A DNA stretch of 64,000 nucleotides from Pseudomonadota bacterium (GTDB lineage: Bacteria; Myxococcota; Myxococcia; Myxococcales; Myxococcaceae): contig JAFAFL010000094.1 in NCBI GenBank assembly GCA_023423535.1, forward strand, positions 1 to 64,000, read 5' to 3'. The notes under the pieces are model-generated. The model worked only from the letters and a program-made list of their open reading frames with translations. It was not told the origin of the DNA and searched no databases. Below, piece by piece: positions 45,693-53,655 of this stretch; position 1 is the stretch's first letter; the number at the start of each line of letters is the position of its first letter. The position numbers were made by a program, and so were the translations under genes.

Positions 45693-48251
45693 GTGCCGAA
45701 GAGGCTGCTGCGCTACCATCCGGCCCGCTTGCACTCCTTCGCGTCCGCCCCACCCCAGGCCGCCGGCCGCCTCGCGTCGCCGTGGGCAGAGCTGCGAATC
45801 GGCGTCTGCAGTGCGTTCCGTGCCCGGACCGTCGCGCTGCCGGAGCTGAGCGCGTCGCGGGTGCGGTTCTCGCTCGGAGGGTCGGCGGCGGACGCGCGCG
45901 TGCCGTGGGACGTCACTGCGGAGGCGGCCCGGATCGTCGGCTTCTCCGGCGTGCAGCTGCTGGCGCTGCTCGTCGCCCGTCACCGGGAAGCGCTCACCCG
46001 CGCGGACCACGACCGCTTGATGATGGACGAGCGCTTCGCCGCGCTGCCCGAGGCCACCGACCACGTCGGCTGGGTGCAGGTGGGCAATCCCGACGCGCGC
46101 GCAGCCGCCGCCGCAGGACCGCGGGCACATCCGCTGCTGACCGCGGGCGTGATGGCCGCGTGGCTCGGTCCGGGCGGCGCGGGCCGGTCGCTGGTGGCGC
46201 TGCTGATCGAGCTGCTCCGCACCGCCCATTCCGAGATGCCGCGCGACGGTCGCGAGGAGACGCCGACCCTCGTGGCCGCCATGCTGGCGACGCTGCTCGG
46301 CGAGGCGGCGGAACTCTCCCGGCGGGTGCCGCTCAGCCCGCCGACGGATCGACTGCTTCAGGGCGCGGTGGCGTCGGGCCTGTACCTCGCCGCGCGCACG
46401 GCGGTGGAGCGCGTGCTGCGCGAGTCCCGCCTGCCGCCCGACGTCTCGACGCGCGTGGAGGCGGCAGTCAATCCGGCGGCGCTGCTGGGGGGCCGGCTGG
46501 AGCTGCCCGGCTCGGGCTCGACGATCTACGGCTGCGACCTCTCCGCCGGCCTGCCCTGGTTCGAGGAGGCCCTCTCGCGGATGGCGGACGGCGCGACCGC
46601 GGACGTGGTGCAACTGCGCATCGCCGAGGCCATGGCCGCGGACAAGGACGTGCGGCGGCGCGCCGAGGCCGCGGTGGCGCAGGCGCTGCTGCGGGAGAAG
46701 TTCCTCGCCGCGGCGACGCTGGTGGATCAGGGTTTCCTGCCGGCGCCTTTGCCCACCGTGCCGAGGGACTTCTCGCGACTGCTGCGCGAGTACGCCACCC
46801 TCCCCTACCGGCTCTCCGCGCTCGCCGAGGACGAAGCCGAGCGCAAGCGGCTGTCGAAGGAAGCGCACGACCGAGCCTCGAGCGGTGGCCGGGCGCTGAG
46901 TGAAGGCCTGCTGCCCCTGTCGGACGCGTTGCGCAGGTGGACGTCGAAGGAGCCGCTGACCGCGTTCGGGCTCTCGCGCGAAGACGCGTTCCTCACCTAC
47001 GCCCGAGCCACCGTGGCGGTCGTCAGCGACCTCTGGACCGAGCGCGCGCTCGCGCCGACCTTCCGGGTCCTCGAGCGGCGGACGGGCCTCGAATCCGAAG
47101 GCGGCAATGACGGCGAGTACGCGCGCGGCCGCTTGTATCGACTGTCGGCCGATCGCCAGGCGCTGCTGAAGGAGGAGGTCGCGCAGCACGTGGGCCACCT
47201 CTTCGCGGACGTGAAGGACTTCACGCGCCGCACCGCGCTGGTGGGCCAGGCGGCGATGGGCGAGCTTCTGCGCCGCGAGTTCTACGTGCCGGTGATCGCC
47301 TCGGCAAAGGCGCACCACACGAGCCACGGTCCGCTCGCGTCGGGGAACCTGCAGCTGAACAACCTCCTGGGCGACGCGGTGTCCCTGTCCGGGAGCATCA
47401 CCGCGCTGCTGGGCCTCGCGCGCGATCTGCGCCGGCACCTCTCCGCCTACGAACGGCAGCTCGCGCGCGAGGTGTCGAAGGAGAGCGTGGAGAAGACCGT
47501 CGCCGAGCTGGAGGAGCGCTTTCTCCAGCGCCTCTCGCAGGACCCGTCCCGGGCCGAGGCGCTGCGGCTCCAGGCCGACCACGAAACGGCGCTCGCGCGT
47601 GCGCGCGGTGAGGGTCTGGAAGCGGGCGTGTTCCTCTCCTGGGGCCCGGCGCCGCTGGTGCTGACGATCCCCGACGACGTGTTCGGCACCTCTCGGGTGG
47701 CCATCGCGGACAAGATCAACGAGAGCGCCCGAGGCACCGCGCGCAACCCGGGGGCCCGCGTCCGAGCGGATGCGCTGCTCGACGCGGAGCGCGCCCGGCG
47801 CGGAGACGGGTCGGTGAAGCATCCGTGGGCGGTCTTCGTCGGCTCGCCGTTGCCACCGGGCGCGAACGCCTCCGCCGAGGACCACGACGAGCCGCCCGGC
47901 GACATCTACAACACCGGAATCGCATTGTCGGAGGAGGCGCTGCTGGGGTTCCAGCAGGAGGTCGGCCGCGACCGCGTCTTCCGGGGCGTGGACGTGTGGC
48001 CCCAGACGCTGCACCCCGAGCTGCAGCGCCGCTTCCACTTCCCGCCCACGATGATCCGCCTCATCGTCGCGTACGCCCCCGACACCGGCGCGGTGAAGGA
48101 GGTCTTCCGCTACGCCGGCCGCGTGATGTTCAAGGGCTTCGAGGCCCAGGGCGGGATCCGCGTCTGGGAGCTGGTGAGCGAGACCTCCGCGGGAGGCCTC
48201 ATCGCCCTCCACCACGCGCGCGAGTGGTTCGGCGCCGCGACCGGGCGCTGA
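45693..48251 (+). CDS. Divergent class III nucleotide-cyclase-like protein
   Basis: The product is about 852 residues from the GTG at 45693; a TTG at about 45729, 9 nt after a TACCAT hexamer, is an alternative. A helical N-terminal half (1-480) has no recognisable domain. Around 504 is LFADVKDFTRR, at 559 NLLGDAVSLSG, and near 672 IADKINESARG. These align with the first metal-Asp, second metal-Asp and Asn/Arg motifs of class III cyclases, with about 100 extra residues between the last two. The base-selecting Lys and Thr are replaced by Asn and Val, so adenylate cyclase activity is doubtful. No TM segment or signal peptide is visible. Gene status is well supported; activity is not. Confidence 0.78.
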   Translation: MPKRLLRYHPARLHSFASAPPQAAGRLASPWAELRIGVCSAFRARTVALPELSASRVRFSLGGSAADARVPWDVTAEAARIVGFSGVQLLALLVARHREALTRADHDRLMMDERFAALPEATDHVGWVQVGNPDARAAAAAGPRAHPLLTAGVMAAWLGPGGAGRSLVALLIELLRTAHSEMPRDGREETPTLVAAMLATLLGEAAELSRRVPLSPPTDRLLQGAVASGLYLAARTAVERVLRESRLPPDVSTRVEAAVNPAALLGGRLELPGSGSTIYGCDLSAGLPWFEEALSRMADGATADVVQLRIAEAMAADKDVRRRAEAAVAQALLREKFLAAATLVDQGFLPAPLPTVPRDFSRLLREYATLPYRLSALAEDEAERKRLSKEAHDRASSGGRALSEGLLPLSDALRRWTSKEPLTAFGLSREDAFLTYARATVAVVSDLWTERALAPTFRVLERRTGLESEGGNDGEYARGRLYRLSADRQALLKEEVAQHVGHLFADVKDFTRRTALVGQAAMGELLRREFYVPVIASAKAHHTSHGPLASGNLQLNNLLGDAVSLSGSITALLGLARDLRRHLSAYERQLAREVSKESVEKTVAELEERFLQRLSQDPSRAEALRLQADHETALARARGEGLEAGVFLSWGPAPLVLTIPDDVFGTSRVAIADKINESARGTARNPGARVRADALLDAERARRGDGSVKHPWAVFVGSPLPPGANASAEDHDEPPGDIYNTGIALSEEALLGFQQEVGRDRVFRGVDVWPQTLHPELQRRFHFPPTMIRLIVAYAPDTGAVKEVFRYAGRVMFKGFEAQGGIRVWELVSETSAGGLIALHHAREWFGAATGR

Positions 48252-48263
48252 CGGATCAGGTCA

Positions 48264-49355
48264 CTACTTGATCAGCACCTCGGAGAACTTCACCCGCTTG
48301 CCGCCGATGTCGATCCAGGTGTGAAGGAAGTGGGCGGCGTCTCCTGCCGGCACCTTCTCGCTCACCAGTTCGCCCACCTGCTGGCCCGCGTGCATCACCT
48401 TGCCCTTCGGGTAGTAGCCGACGATTCCGTGGGGCTTGCGGAACTGCGACACCTCGCCGTCCGGAATGGTCCAGGTCAGCGCTCCCTTCCGCCAGTTCCA
48501 GATGAAGGTGCGGGTGTGCTCGTCGTAGTAGTTCGACGCGCTCTGGCCAAAGTCCCAGTCCTCGTTCTCCTTCCAGCTCGCCTGCTCGTCACCACACGTC
48601 ACGTCGCCGACCTCCTCGCGCGTGCTCCCCGCGGTGACCGTTCCGTAGACCGTCGAGGACGACAGCTCCTTGTCGGAGCTGTATCGCCAGGTGCAGCCGT
48701 CGGTGGTGGTTCCGTCGACGTGCGAGGACTCCGTGGTGCCATCGTCGGTGCGACTCATGCTCGACGCAGTCAGCTTCCCCCACGGCGCCTCGAAGACGAC
48801 CGACACGTCATGATCCCCCTCGAGGAACTCCTCGCCGCTCGCAGCAGCGCCGCCGTGGAACTGGACGAAGCGGATCGACGTTTCGCCGTCCTTCGTCACG
48901 TACACCAGCCGATCGGACGGCGAGGCCGCGTAGCCCCACTGGCCTCCGTTCACCTCCGGGTGCCGAACGGTTCCCGTGGACAGCATGTTCGCCGCGCCTG
49001 AGATTCCCGCCGCCGCGATGGACACATCCACCGCGAACCCCGCCAGCATGGCGGGCAGCGCCTTCGCGTCGCTCATCATGGACTGGGCCTGTTCGAGCAC
49101 TCGGGTGGGCTCCACTTCCGTATTCGGGGGCGTCGTCGTGCCGCCGTCGCCGGAACCCCCTCCACCTGTTCCCGGTTTGGGGACCGGTTCGGTCTTCGTG
49201 TTGCCGCCGCCGATGCCCCAGTCCGAGCCGCCACTCCCTTCGGTACCGGTGTCACCGCCGCGGTCACGTCGGAGGCGGCCGTCTTCTTCCTCGCCACAGG
49301 CCAGGCCGACACAGAGCGGAACGAGCAGGAACAGGCGCTTCACCATCGGGTGCAT
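48264..49355 (-). CDS. Hypothetical lipoprotein with Gly-rich linker
   Basis: The 363-residue product starts at an ATG preceded by GGAGG. The lipobox VGLACGEEE gives a lipidated cysteine near residue 20. Residues 30-85 are a Gly/Thr/Pro/Ser-rich linker of the kind that tethers a domain away from a membrane. Residues about 90-130 contain a hydrophobic Ala-rich helix. Residues 130-363 look like a beta sandwich, with two cysteines (DGCTWRY and VTCGDEQ) that could pair and repeated aromatic strands (TFIWNWRKGALTWTI). I do not recognise the family. It converges with the cyclase-like gene and diverges from the next operon. Confidence 0.65.
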   Translation of the reverse strand: MHPMVKRLFLLVPLCVGLACGEEEDGRLRRDRGGDTGTEGSGGSDWGIGGGNTKTEPVPKPGTGGGGSGDGGTTTPPNTEVEPTRVLEQAQSMMSDAKALPAMLAGFAVDVSIAAAGISGAANMLSTGTVRHPEVNGGQWGYAASPSDRLVYVTKDGETSIRFVQFHGGAAASGEEFLEGDHDVSVVFEAPWGKLTASSMSRTDDGTTESSHVDGTTTDGCTWRYSSDKELSSSTVYGTVTAGSTREEVGDVTCGDEQASWKENEDWDFGQSASNYYDEHTRTFIWNWRKGALTWTIPDGEVSQFRKPHGIVGYYPKGKVMHAGQQVGELVSEKVPAGDAAHFLHTWIDIGGKRVKFSEVLIK

Positions 49356-49457
49356 GGGTCCTCCGAACGAACGGGGGGATTGAGGTGCAGCGCGCTGTTC
49401 ACGGGTCGTGCCGGAGCGCCTCCGCTCTGAGCAGCGGGCGCATTCCGTCCCGTTGAA

Positions 49458-49471
49458 GAGACGGCCGTCTC
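49458..49471. promoter_or_regulatory. Perfect 14-bp palindrome in the divergent intergenic region
   Basis: GAGACGGCCGTCTC at 49458-49471 is fully self-complementary. It lies in the roughly 160-200 bp gap between the leftward lipoprotein and the rightward operon. It is a plausible site for a dimeric regulator of one or both transcripts. Confidence 0.4.
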
Positions 49472-49562
49472 ACGCGCAGGACGCCCTGGCGGACGGCCTT
49501 CAGAGGCGTGAGCGGTGGCGCGCTGCGTGCTGAGCGGCCTCGGGCACTTCGCGGGAGGCCGT

Positions 49563-51077
49563 TTGAGCCGGATCGAGAACACGCGCAGCAAGGGCGTCGA
49601 CACCGCTGAAGGAGCGGATGGGGCCGAGGCCGCTTCGTCCGCGAAGGCCAGTGCAACGACGCCTCCTCCCACGTCGAAGCAGGAGCGATCGCGGAACGTC
49701 ATGGAGATGGCGCCGCTCCATGTCGAGGCCGGCACGAAGGAGGCGCCCTCCGCTCCGCCACCATCGAAAGCGGTCCCCGAGGAGAGGTGGCGCGAGATCT
49801 CGTCGGCACTGACGCGAAGCACCTCCAACCTCTTGATCGGCGCCGACGATGCGAAGCGGGCAAACGACGCGCTCGCGAGCCTCTCTAATGATCAGTTCAA
49901 GGCCGCGATCGAGCGAATGGAGCGTGAAGGTCTGCTCTCGCGGTTCACCTCGAATCTCGACTTCAAGGAGCGGGAGCGGTTCCTCGAGGTCGCCGCGCGC
50001 AACGGGTACCTGCACCGGGACGCGGGCGCCGAAGCAGAGGGGCCGCTGGAACCTCCCGGCACGCCGGCCACCTTCAGCAACGATCCGTGGCTGCCGAAGG
50101 CGGTGCGCGACGCGGTCCACGATCACACCGTGGCCAGCGCGGTGGGCTACTGGCGCGACTACGAGGCCTATCTGGACCGATACGAAGCCGCGGTCGAAGC
50201 GGCGAAGAGCGGTGCGGAGATCCGCATGCTCGGTGAGCCGCGGCGAGCGAGCCCGCCAACGGACTCGCTCGTGTGGAACGACCCGCTGCGGACGGCCTAC
50301 ACGCGCGACTACCTCGAGCGCGTCCCGAGGATGGGCAACCACCGGGCCTACGTGGCGCTCTCGAACAGGCGTTCGGACCTGTTGGGGGAGGCGCGCGCCG
50401 GCAGCGTGTACGTCGAGGGGAAGATCAACGTCCGTTCCGAGAACGGAGCCGAGGCCGAGCTGAGCTTCCGCCAGCACGCAGGACGCAGCGCGCGCGACGA
50501 GAGCAAGCTGAAGGTCGAAGGCGACTTCGGCGGCGTCCGGGCGGGAGTCGAGCACGACCTGCGGACGGGAAAGAGCGCCGCCAGCGGAGGCATGACCTCG
50601 AGCGTCGGCGGCAACCGGCTGAAGGTGAAGGTCAAGGAGGACGGGAGCGCCTCCACCGAGCTTGGGGCCGGAAAGGCCGGGAGCGCGAAGGTGGAGTTCA
50701 CGGCGGACGGCCGGGTGAAGGGCGCGGAGGTGAAGGTCATTGGCGTCGGCGCCCAGGTCGGGAAGGACGGCGTCGCGCTGCAGGTCGCAGGCGGCACCGC
50801 CTACGCGAATCCCACCGAGGGCCGCTTCGGCGCTCGGGCCGAGAGGGAGTTCGAAGTCGTCGGAGGGAAGGTCCGCGTGGAGCTGGGCGCGGGCTTCAAC
50901 GGCATCTCCATCGTCGATGCGCGCCACGCGCTGGCTTCCGAAGGTACGCACACGGTGCCGCCGGAGCTCGAGCGCGGCGTCGCGTGGGACGATTTGTCCG
51001 AAGACGCGCGCGCCCGCGTCACGCGGAACTTGTGGACGAAGGCCGAGTGGACCGAAGCGCTCGCCCGCCGCCGCTGA
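49563..51077 (+). CDS. Unrecognised multidomain protein with beta-rich repeat half
   Basis: The product is about 504 residues from a TTG with GGGAGG upstream; a GTG at 49515 would add 16 residues. No signal peptide is evident. Residues 1-70 are disordered (Ala/Ser/Pro/Thr). Residues 75-145 form a helical segment with the rhythm QFKAAIERMEREGLLSRF and RERFLEVAARNGYL. Residues 155-290 are mixed. From about 300 a Gly/Lys/Val-rich region of short alternating strands (VKVKEDGSASTELGAGKAG) continues to 450, followed by a short helical C-terminus. The layout resembles secreted effector or polymorphic-toxin proteins, but no toxin domain is recognisable. It is followed after 38 bp by a membrane protein. 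Confidence 0.55.
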   Translation: MSRIENTRSKGVDTAEGADGAEAASSAKASATTPPPTSKQERSRNVMEMAPLHVEAGTKEAPSAPPPSKAVPEERWREISSALTRSTSNLLIGADDAKRANDALASLSNDQFKAAIERMEREGLLSRFTSNLDFKERERFLEVAARNGYLHRDAGAEAEGPLEPPGTPATFSNDPWLPKAVRDAVHDHTVASAVGYWRDYEAYLDRYEAAVEAAKSGAEIRMLGEPRRASPPTDSLVWNDPLRTAYTRDYLERVPRMGNHRAYVALSNRRSDLLGEARAGSVYVEGKINVRSENGAEAELSFRQHAGRSARDESKLKVEGDFGGVRAGVEHDLRTGKSAASGGMTSSVGGNRLKVKVKEDGSASTELGAGKAGSAKVEFTADGRVKGAEVKVIGVGAQVGKDGVALQVAGGTAYANPTEGRFGARAEREFEVVGGKVRVELGAGFNGISIVDARHALASEGTHTVPPELERGVAWDDLSEDARARVTRNLWTKAEWTEALARRR

Positions 51078-51115
51078 TTCCCCCTTCCACTTTCAGCTTC
51101 CAGAGGAGCCTCACC

Positions 51116-52207
51116 ATGTCTGCCGCCGTCACGCCGTCCGTCAGTCACGCCGCAACGCCCACCGGCCGGTCCTTCGAAGTGATCTTGCCGCTCGTCCTCC
51201 CGCTCCTGGCGCTGGTGGCGTGGAGCCATTCGCGTGTGTCCGAAGGGGGAATCGCCCTCGTGCTGAGGTTCCTCGAGGAGGCGTGGCGTGACAGCCCCGC
51301 GTTGCTCGTCGCGGCAGGAGGCTTCTCGTTGTCGCTCGCGGCCGGCCTCTACCTCGGCGGCGGAAGGCGGACGGAGGTGCTGGGTCTTTGGGCCATCGGT
51401 GGCGCCGCCGCGCTGTGGTGCGTCGCGCAGATGGTCCTGTGGAACAGGTCCGGGCGGATCGACTACCTCGCGCACGCACCGCACGACCAGCGGATGTCCA
51501 TCTACCTCGGGTCCCTCTCCAGCGGACTGGCGTCTCTCTCGCTGATCTCGGCGCTCCTTGGAACGGCGCTCATTGGAACGGCGCTCGCGGCAGCGCTCCA
51601 TCACCGGCGACAGCTCACGCAGCGCGTCGGATCCCGGAACGGCCTCGTCGCGCTGGCGATCTGCTCCCCCCTCCTCGCGGTCGGCGTCGCGACCCTGGCG
51701 GAGCATTCATCGCAATGGGTCTCCGCGCTCATCGCGCTGGTCGCATGGCTGGCTGCCGCGCTGGCGGTGCCCGCCTTCCGGTGGAACAGCACCCGCCGTG
51801 GAACCGCCGTCGTGCTCGTGCTCGCGGCCGGCGCGGTCTTCCTCACCGCGGATGCTGCCGGCTCACGCAACCGCGCGAGGCTCCTCGACGACGAGACGAT
51901 GCTCGCGATGATGGCCGCGCAGCATCAGGGCGCCGAACCAGCCCACGACGAGCCGAGCCTCGAATTGCAGCGGGAAGCAGCGCCCGTGACGTGGGCTCAC
52001 GGGATCGCGGCGGCTGCACTGCTGGCAGCTGTCGTGGCTTGGGGCATCGCGGCGGTGCGCGAGCCCGTGCAGGGGCCAGCCCGCTTCGCCGGCCTCACCG
52101 TCGGCATCCTGATCATCCTCACGGCAGGGGCGGTCGCGTCCGTGGCTCGGGCCGGAGTGGACGACAACGAGAAAGCCGTCCGAAGGCTCATCGCGGACTA
52201 CAACTGA
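51116..52207 (+). CDS. Polytopic membrane protein of unknown function
   Basis: The 363-residue product starts at an ATG preceded by AGAGGAG. Nine or ten hydrophobic segments (from about residue 20 to 340) predict an inner-membrane protein. A short loop contains the repeat LLGTALIGTALAA. A polar loop of about 45 residues (about 250-300, LLDDETMLAMMAAQHQGAEP) lies between the last TM pairs. No transporter signature is recognised. It follows the previous gene in the same operon and may be its immunity or export partner; this is inference. The stop overlaps the end of the convergent hydrolase gene by 10 nt. Confidence 0.6.
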   Translation: MSAAVTPSVSHAATPTGRSFEVILPLVLPLLALVAWSHSRVSEGGIALVLRFLEEAWRDSPALLVAAGGFSLSLAAGLYLGGGRRTEVLGLWAIGGAAALWCVAQMVLWNRSGRIDYLAHAPHDQRMSIYLGSLSSGLASLSLISALLGTALIGTALAAALHHRRQLTQRVGSRNGLVALAICSPLLAVGVATLAEHSSQWVSALIALVAWLAAALAVPAFRWNSTRRGTAVVLVLAAGAVFLTADAAGSRNRARLLDDETMLAMMAAQHQGAEPAHDEPSLELQREAAPVTWAHGIAAAALLAAVVAWGIAAVREPVQGPARFAGLTVGILIILTAGAVASVARAGVDDNEKAVRRLIADYN

Positions 52208-52959
52208 AACACGTCGTCCAGCTCCAGCACGCGCACCGGCAGGTGCCGGACCTCGGCCTTGAGCTGCGGCACGAAGGCGGGCTTGAGGTGGTAGAGCAGC
52301 ACCTGCGTCCCGTTCCCCGTCCCGTCGAACTTCTCCAGCTCGATCTCGAGGGTCTGCGGCGTGAGGTGCCCGCTGATGTCGGCGAGGTCCTGCAGCGCGT
52401 TGGGGAAGGAGGTCTCCACGAGGATCGCCCGCAGGTTCTCGGCCCGGTTGAACGCCTTCCACAGCTTGTCGGTGGGCCCTGTGTCCCCGCTCATCCCGAG
52501 CGAGACCTTGCCGTCCGAGATGACGAAGCCGATGGACTCGACCGGGTGGTGCACCGGGACGGTCTGCACGCTGTAGGGGCCAACCTGCACCCGCGCTCCG
52601 GCGCGGAAGGCCTTCAGCCGCAGCACCGGATTGCGCCGGTTGGGGATGCGCGTGAAGTCCGGCCACAGCTCGTTGTTGAACATGCTCTTGCGGAGCGCGG
52701 CGATGCACTCGTTGGAGCCCCAGATGGTGACCGGCTCGTCGCGCCGGCCGACGATGAGGTCCGCGAGCAGCGGCAGGTCCTTCACGTGATCGAAGTGGCT
52801 GTGGGAGAGGAGGATGTGGTCCACCCGCACCAACTCCTCCAACGGCAGAGAACGCGTGAGCGCCCCCGCGTCCAGCGCGAGCACCCCGTCGACGAGGAAG
52901 CAGGTGGAGCGACATCGGGGCAGTTCGCCGCCGTGGCATCCGAGCACGTGCAGCTTCAC
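52198..52959 (-). CDS. Metallo-beta-lactamase-fold hydrolase, class II cyclic-nucleotide phosphodiesterase-like
   Basis: The 253-residue product starts at a GTG one base after the CRP-gene stop. The metal motif HSHFDH is at residues 53-58, with HILLSHSHFDHVKDLPLLAD close to the class II cAMP phosphodiesterase signature. Later metal-site motifs are VPVHHPVES (about 137) and SGDTGP (about 159). It is probably a zinc hydrolase. In context, next to a CRP-type receptor and an adenylate cyclase, hydrolysis of cAMP is a reasonable hypothesis. The sequence alone cannot exclude another phosphodiester or lactone substrate. Confidence 0.75.
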   Translation of the reverse strand: MKLHVLGCHGGELPRCRSTCFLVDGVLALDAGALTRSLPLEELVRVDHILLSHSHFDHVKDLPLLADLIVGRRDEPVTIWGSNECIAALRKSMFNNELWPDFTRIPNRRNPVLRLKAFRAGARVQVGPYSVQTVPVHHPVESIGFVISDGKVSLGMSGDTGPTDKLWKAFNRAENLRAILVETSFPNALQDLADISGHLTPQTLEIELEKFDGTGNGTQVLLYHLKPAFVPQLKAEVRHLPVRVLELDDVFQL

Positions 52960-52960
52960 G

Positions 52961-53611
52961 CTAGAGGTCTCCGAACTTCCACTTCATCTCGAGGTAGTTG
53001 AGGTAGTCGCGCAGCCGCGCGGTGTCGTGCACCACCAGCCTGTCGCCGGTGCGTTCGACGAGGCCGCCGCGCTCGAGCTTGCCGACCATGATCCTTATCG
53101 CCGGTTCGCCCACGCCGAGCTGCCTCGGGAGGTCGCGCAGGGCCACCTCCACTTCGATGCCCTCCTCCGTCTGCCGGCCACGCGTCTGGCAGACCTCGAG
53201 GAGGTGGTGCACCACGCGGCTCGCCGGATCCGCGAGGAGGAGGTTTTCGATCTGCGCGTCCGCCTCCGCCAGCCGGTCCGCGAGCTTCTTGATCATGCGG
53301 ACGGCGATCTCCGAGTTCCCCCGGATCATCGCCTCGAAGGTCTTCGGGTCGATCACCAGCACGCGCGCCGCTTCAGCCACGGTGGCGGAGGCGTTGCGCG
53401 GCTTGTTGGAGATGATCGCCATCTCGCCGAAGAACTCGCCCGGCCCGAGCGTGGCGAGCACCTTCTCCACGTCTCGCACCTTCTTCGAGATCGCGACCTT
53501 GCCGCTCTGCAGGACGTACATCTCCCGCCCCGGGTCGCCCTCCCGGAAGAGCACGGTCCCTCGCGGGACCTCCTTGCCGAACTTCTGGAAGAGCGTCTCT
53601 TCTGCGCCCAT
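52961..53611 (-). CDS. Crp/Fnr-family cyclic-nucleotide-binding regulator
   Basis: The 216-residue product has a cyclic-nucleotide-binding beta-roll (about residues 12-120): VLFREGDPGREMYVLQSGKV, then GEFFGEMAIISNKPRNASA, where the Gly-Glu and Arg residues of the phosphate-binding cassette are visible. A dimerisation helix (about 120-150) and a Crp-type winged helix (about 155-210: LRDLPRQLGVGEPAIRIMVG) follow. It should act as a cAMP- or cGMP-responsive transcription factor. It lies between an adenylate cyclase gene and an MBL-fold hydrolase gene on the same strand. Confidence 0.9.
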   Translation of the reverse strand: MGAEETLFQKFGKEVPRGTVLFREGDPGREMYVLQSGKVAISKKVRDVEKVLATLGPGEFFGEMAIISNKPRNASATVAEAARVLVIDPKTFEAMIRGNSEIAVRMIKKLADRLAEADAQIENLLLADPASRVVHHLLEVCQTRGRQTEEGIEVEVALRDLPRQLGVGEPAIRIMVGKLERGGLVERTGDRLVVHDTARLRDYLNYLEMKWKFGDL

Positions 53612-53655
53612 GGGTCCCGGCCAGTTAGCGACGGCTTCCCTTCACCGTCAAATTC

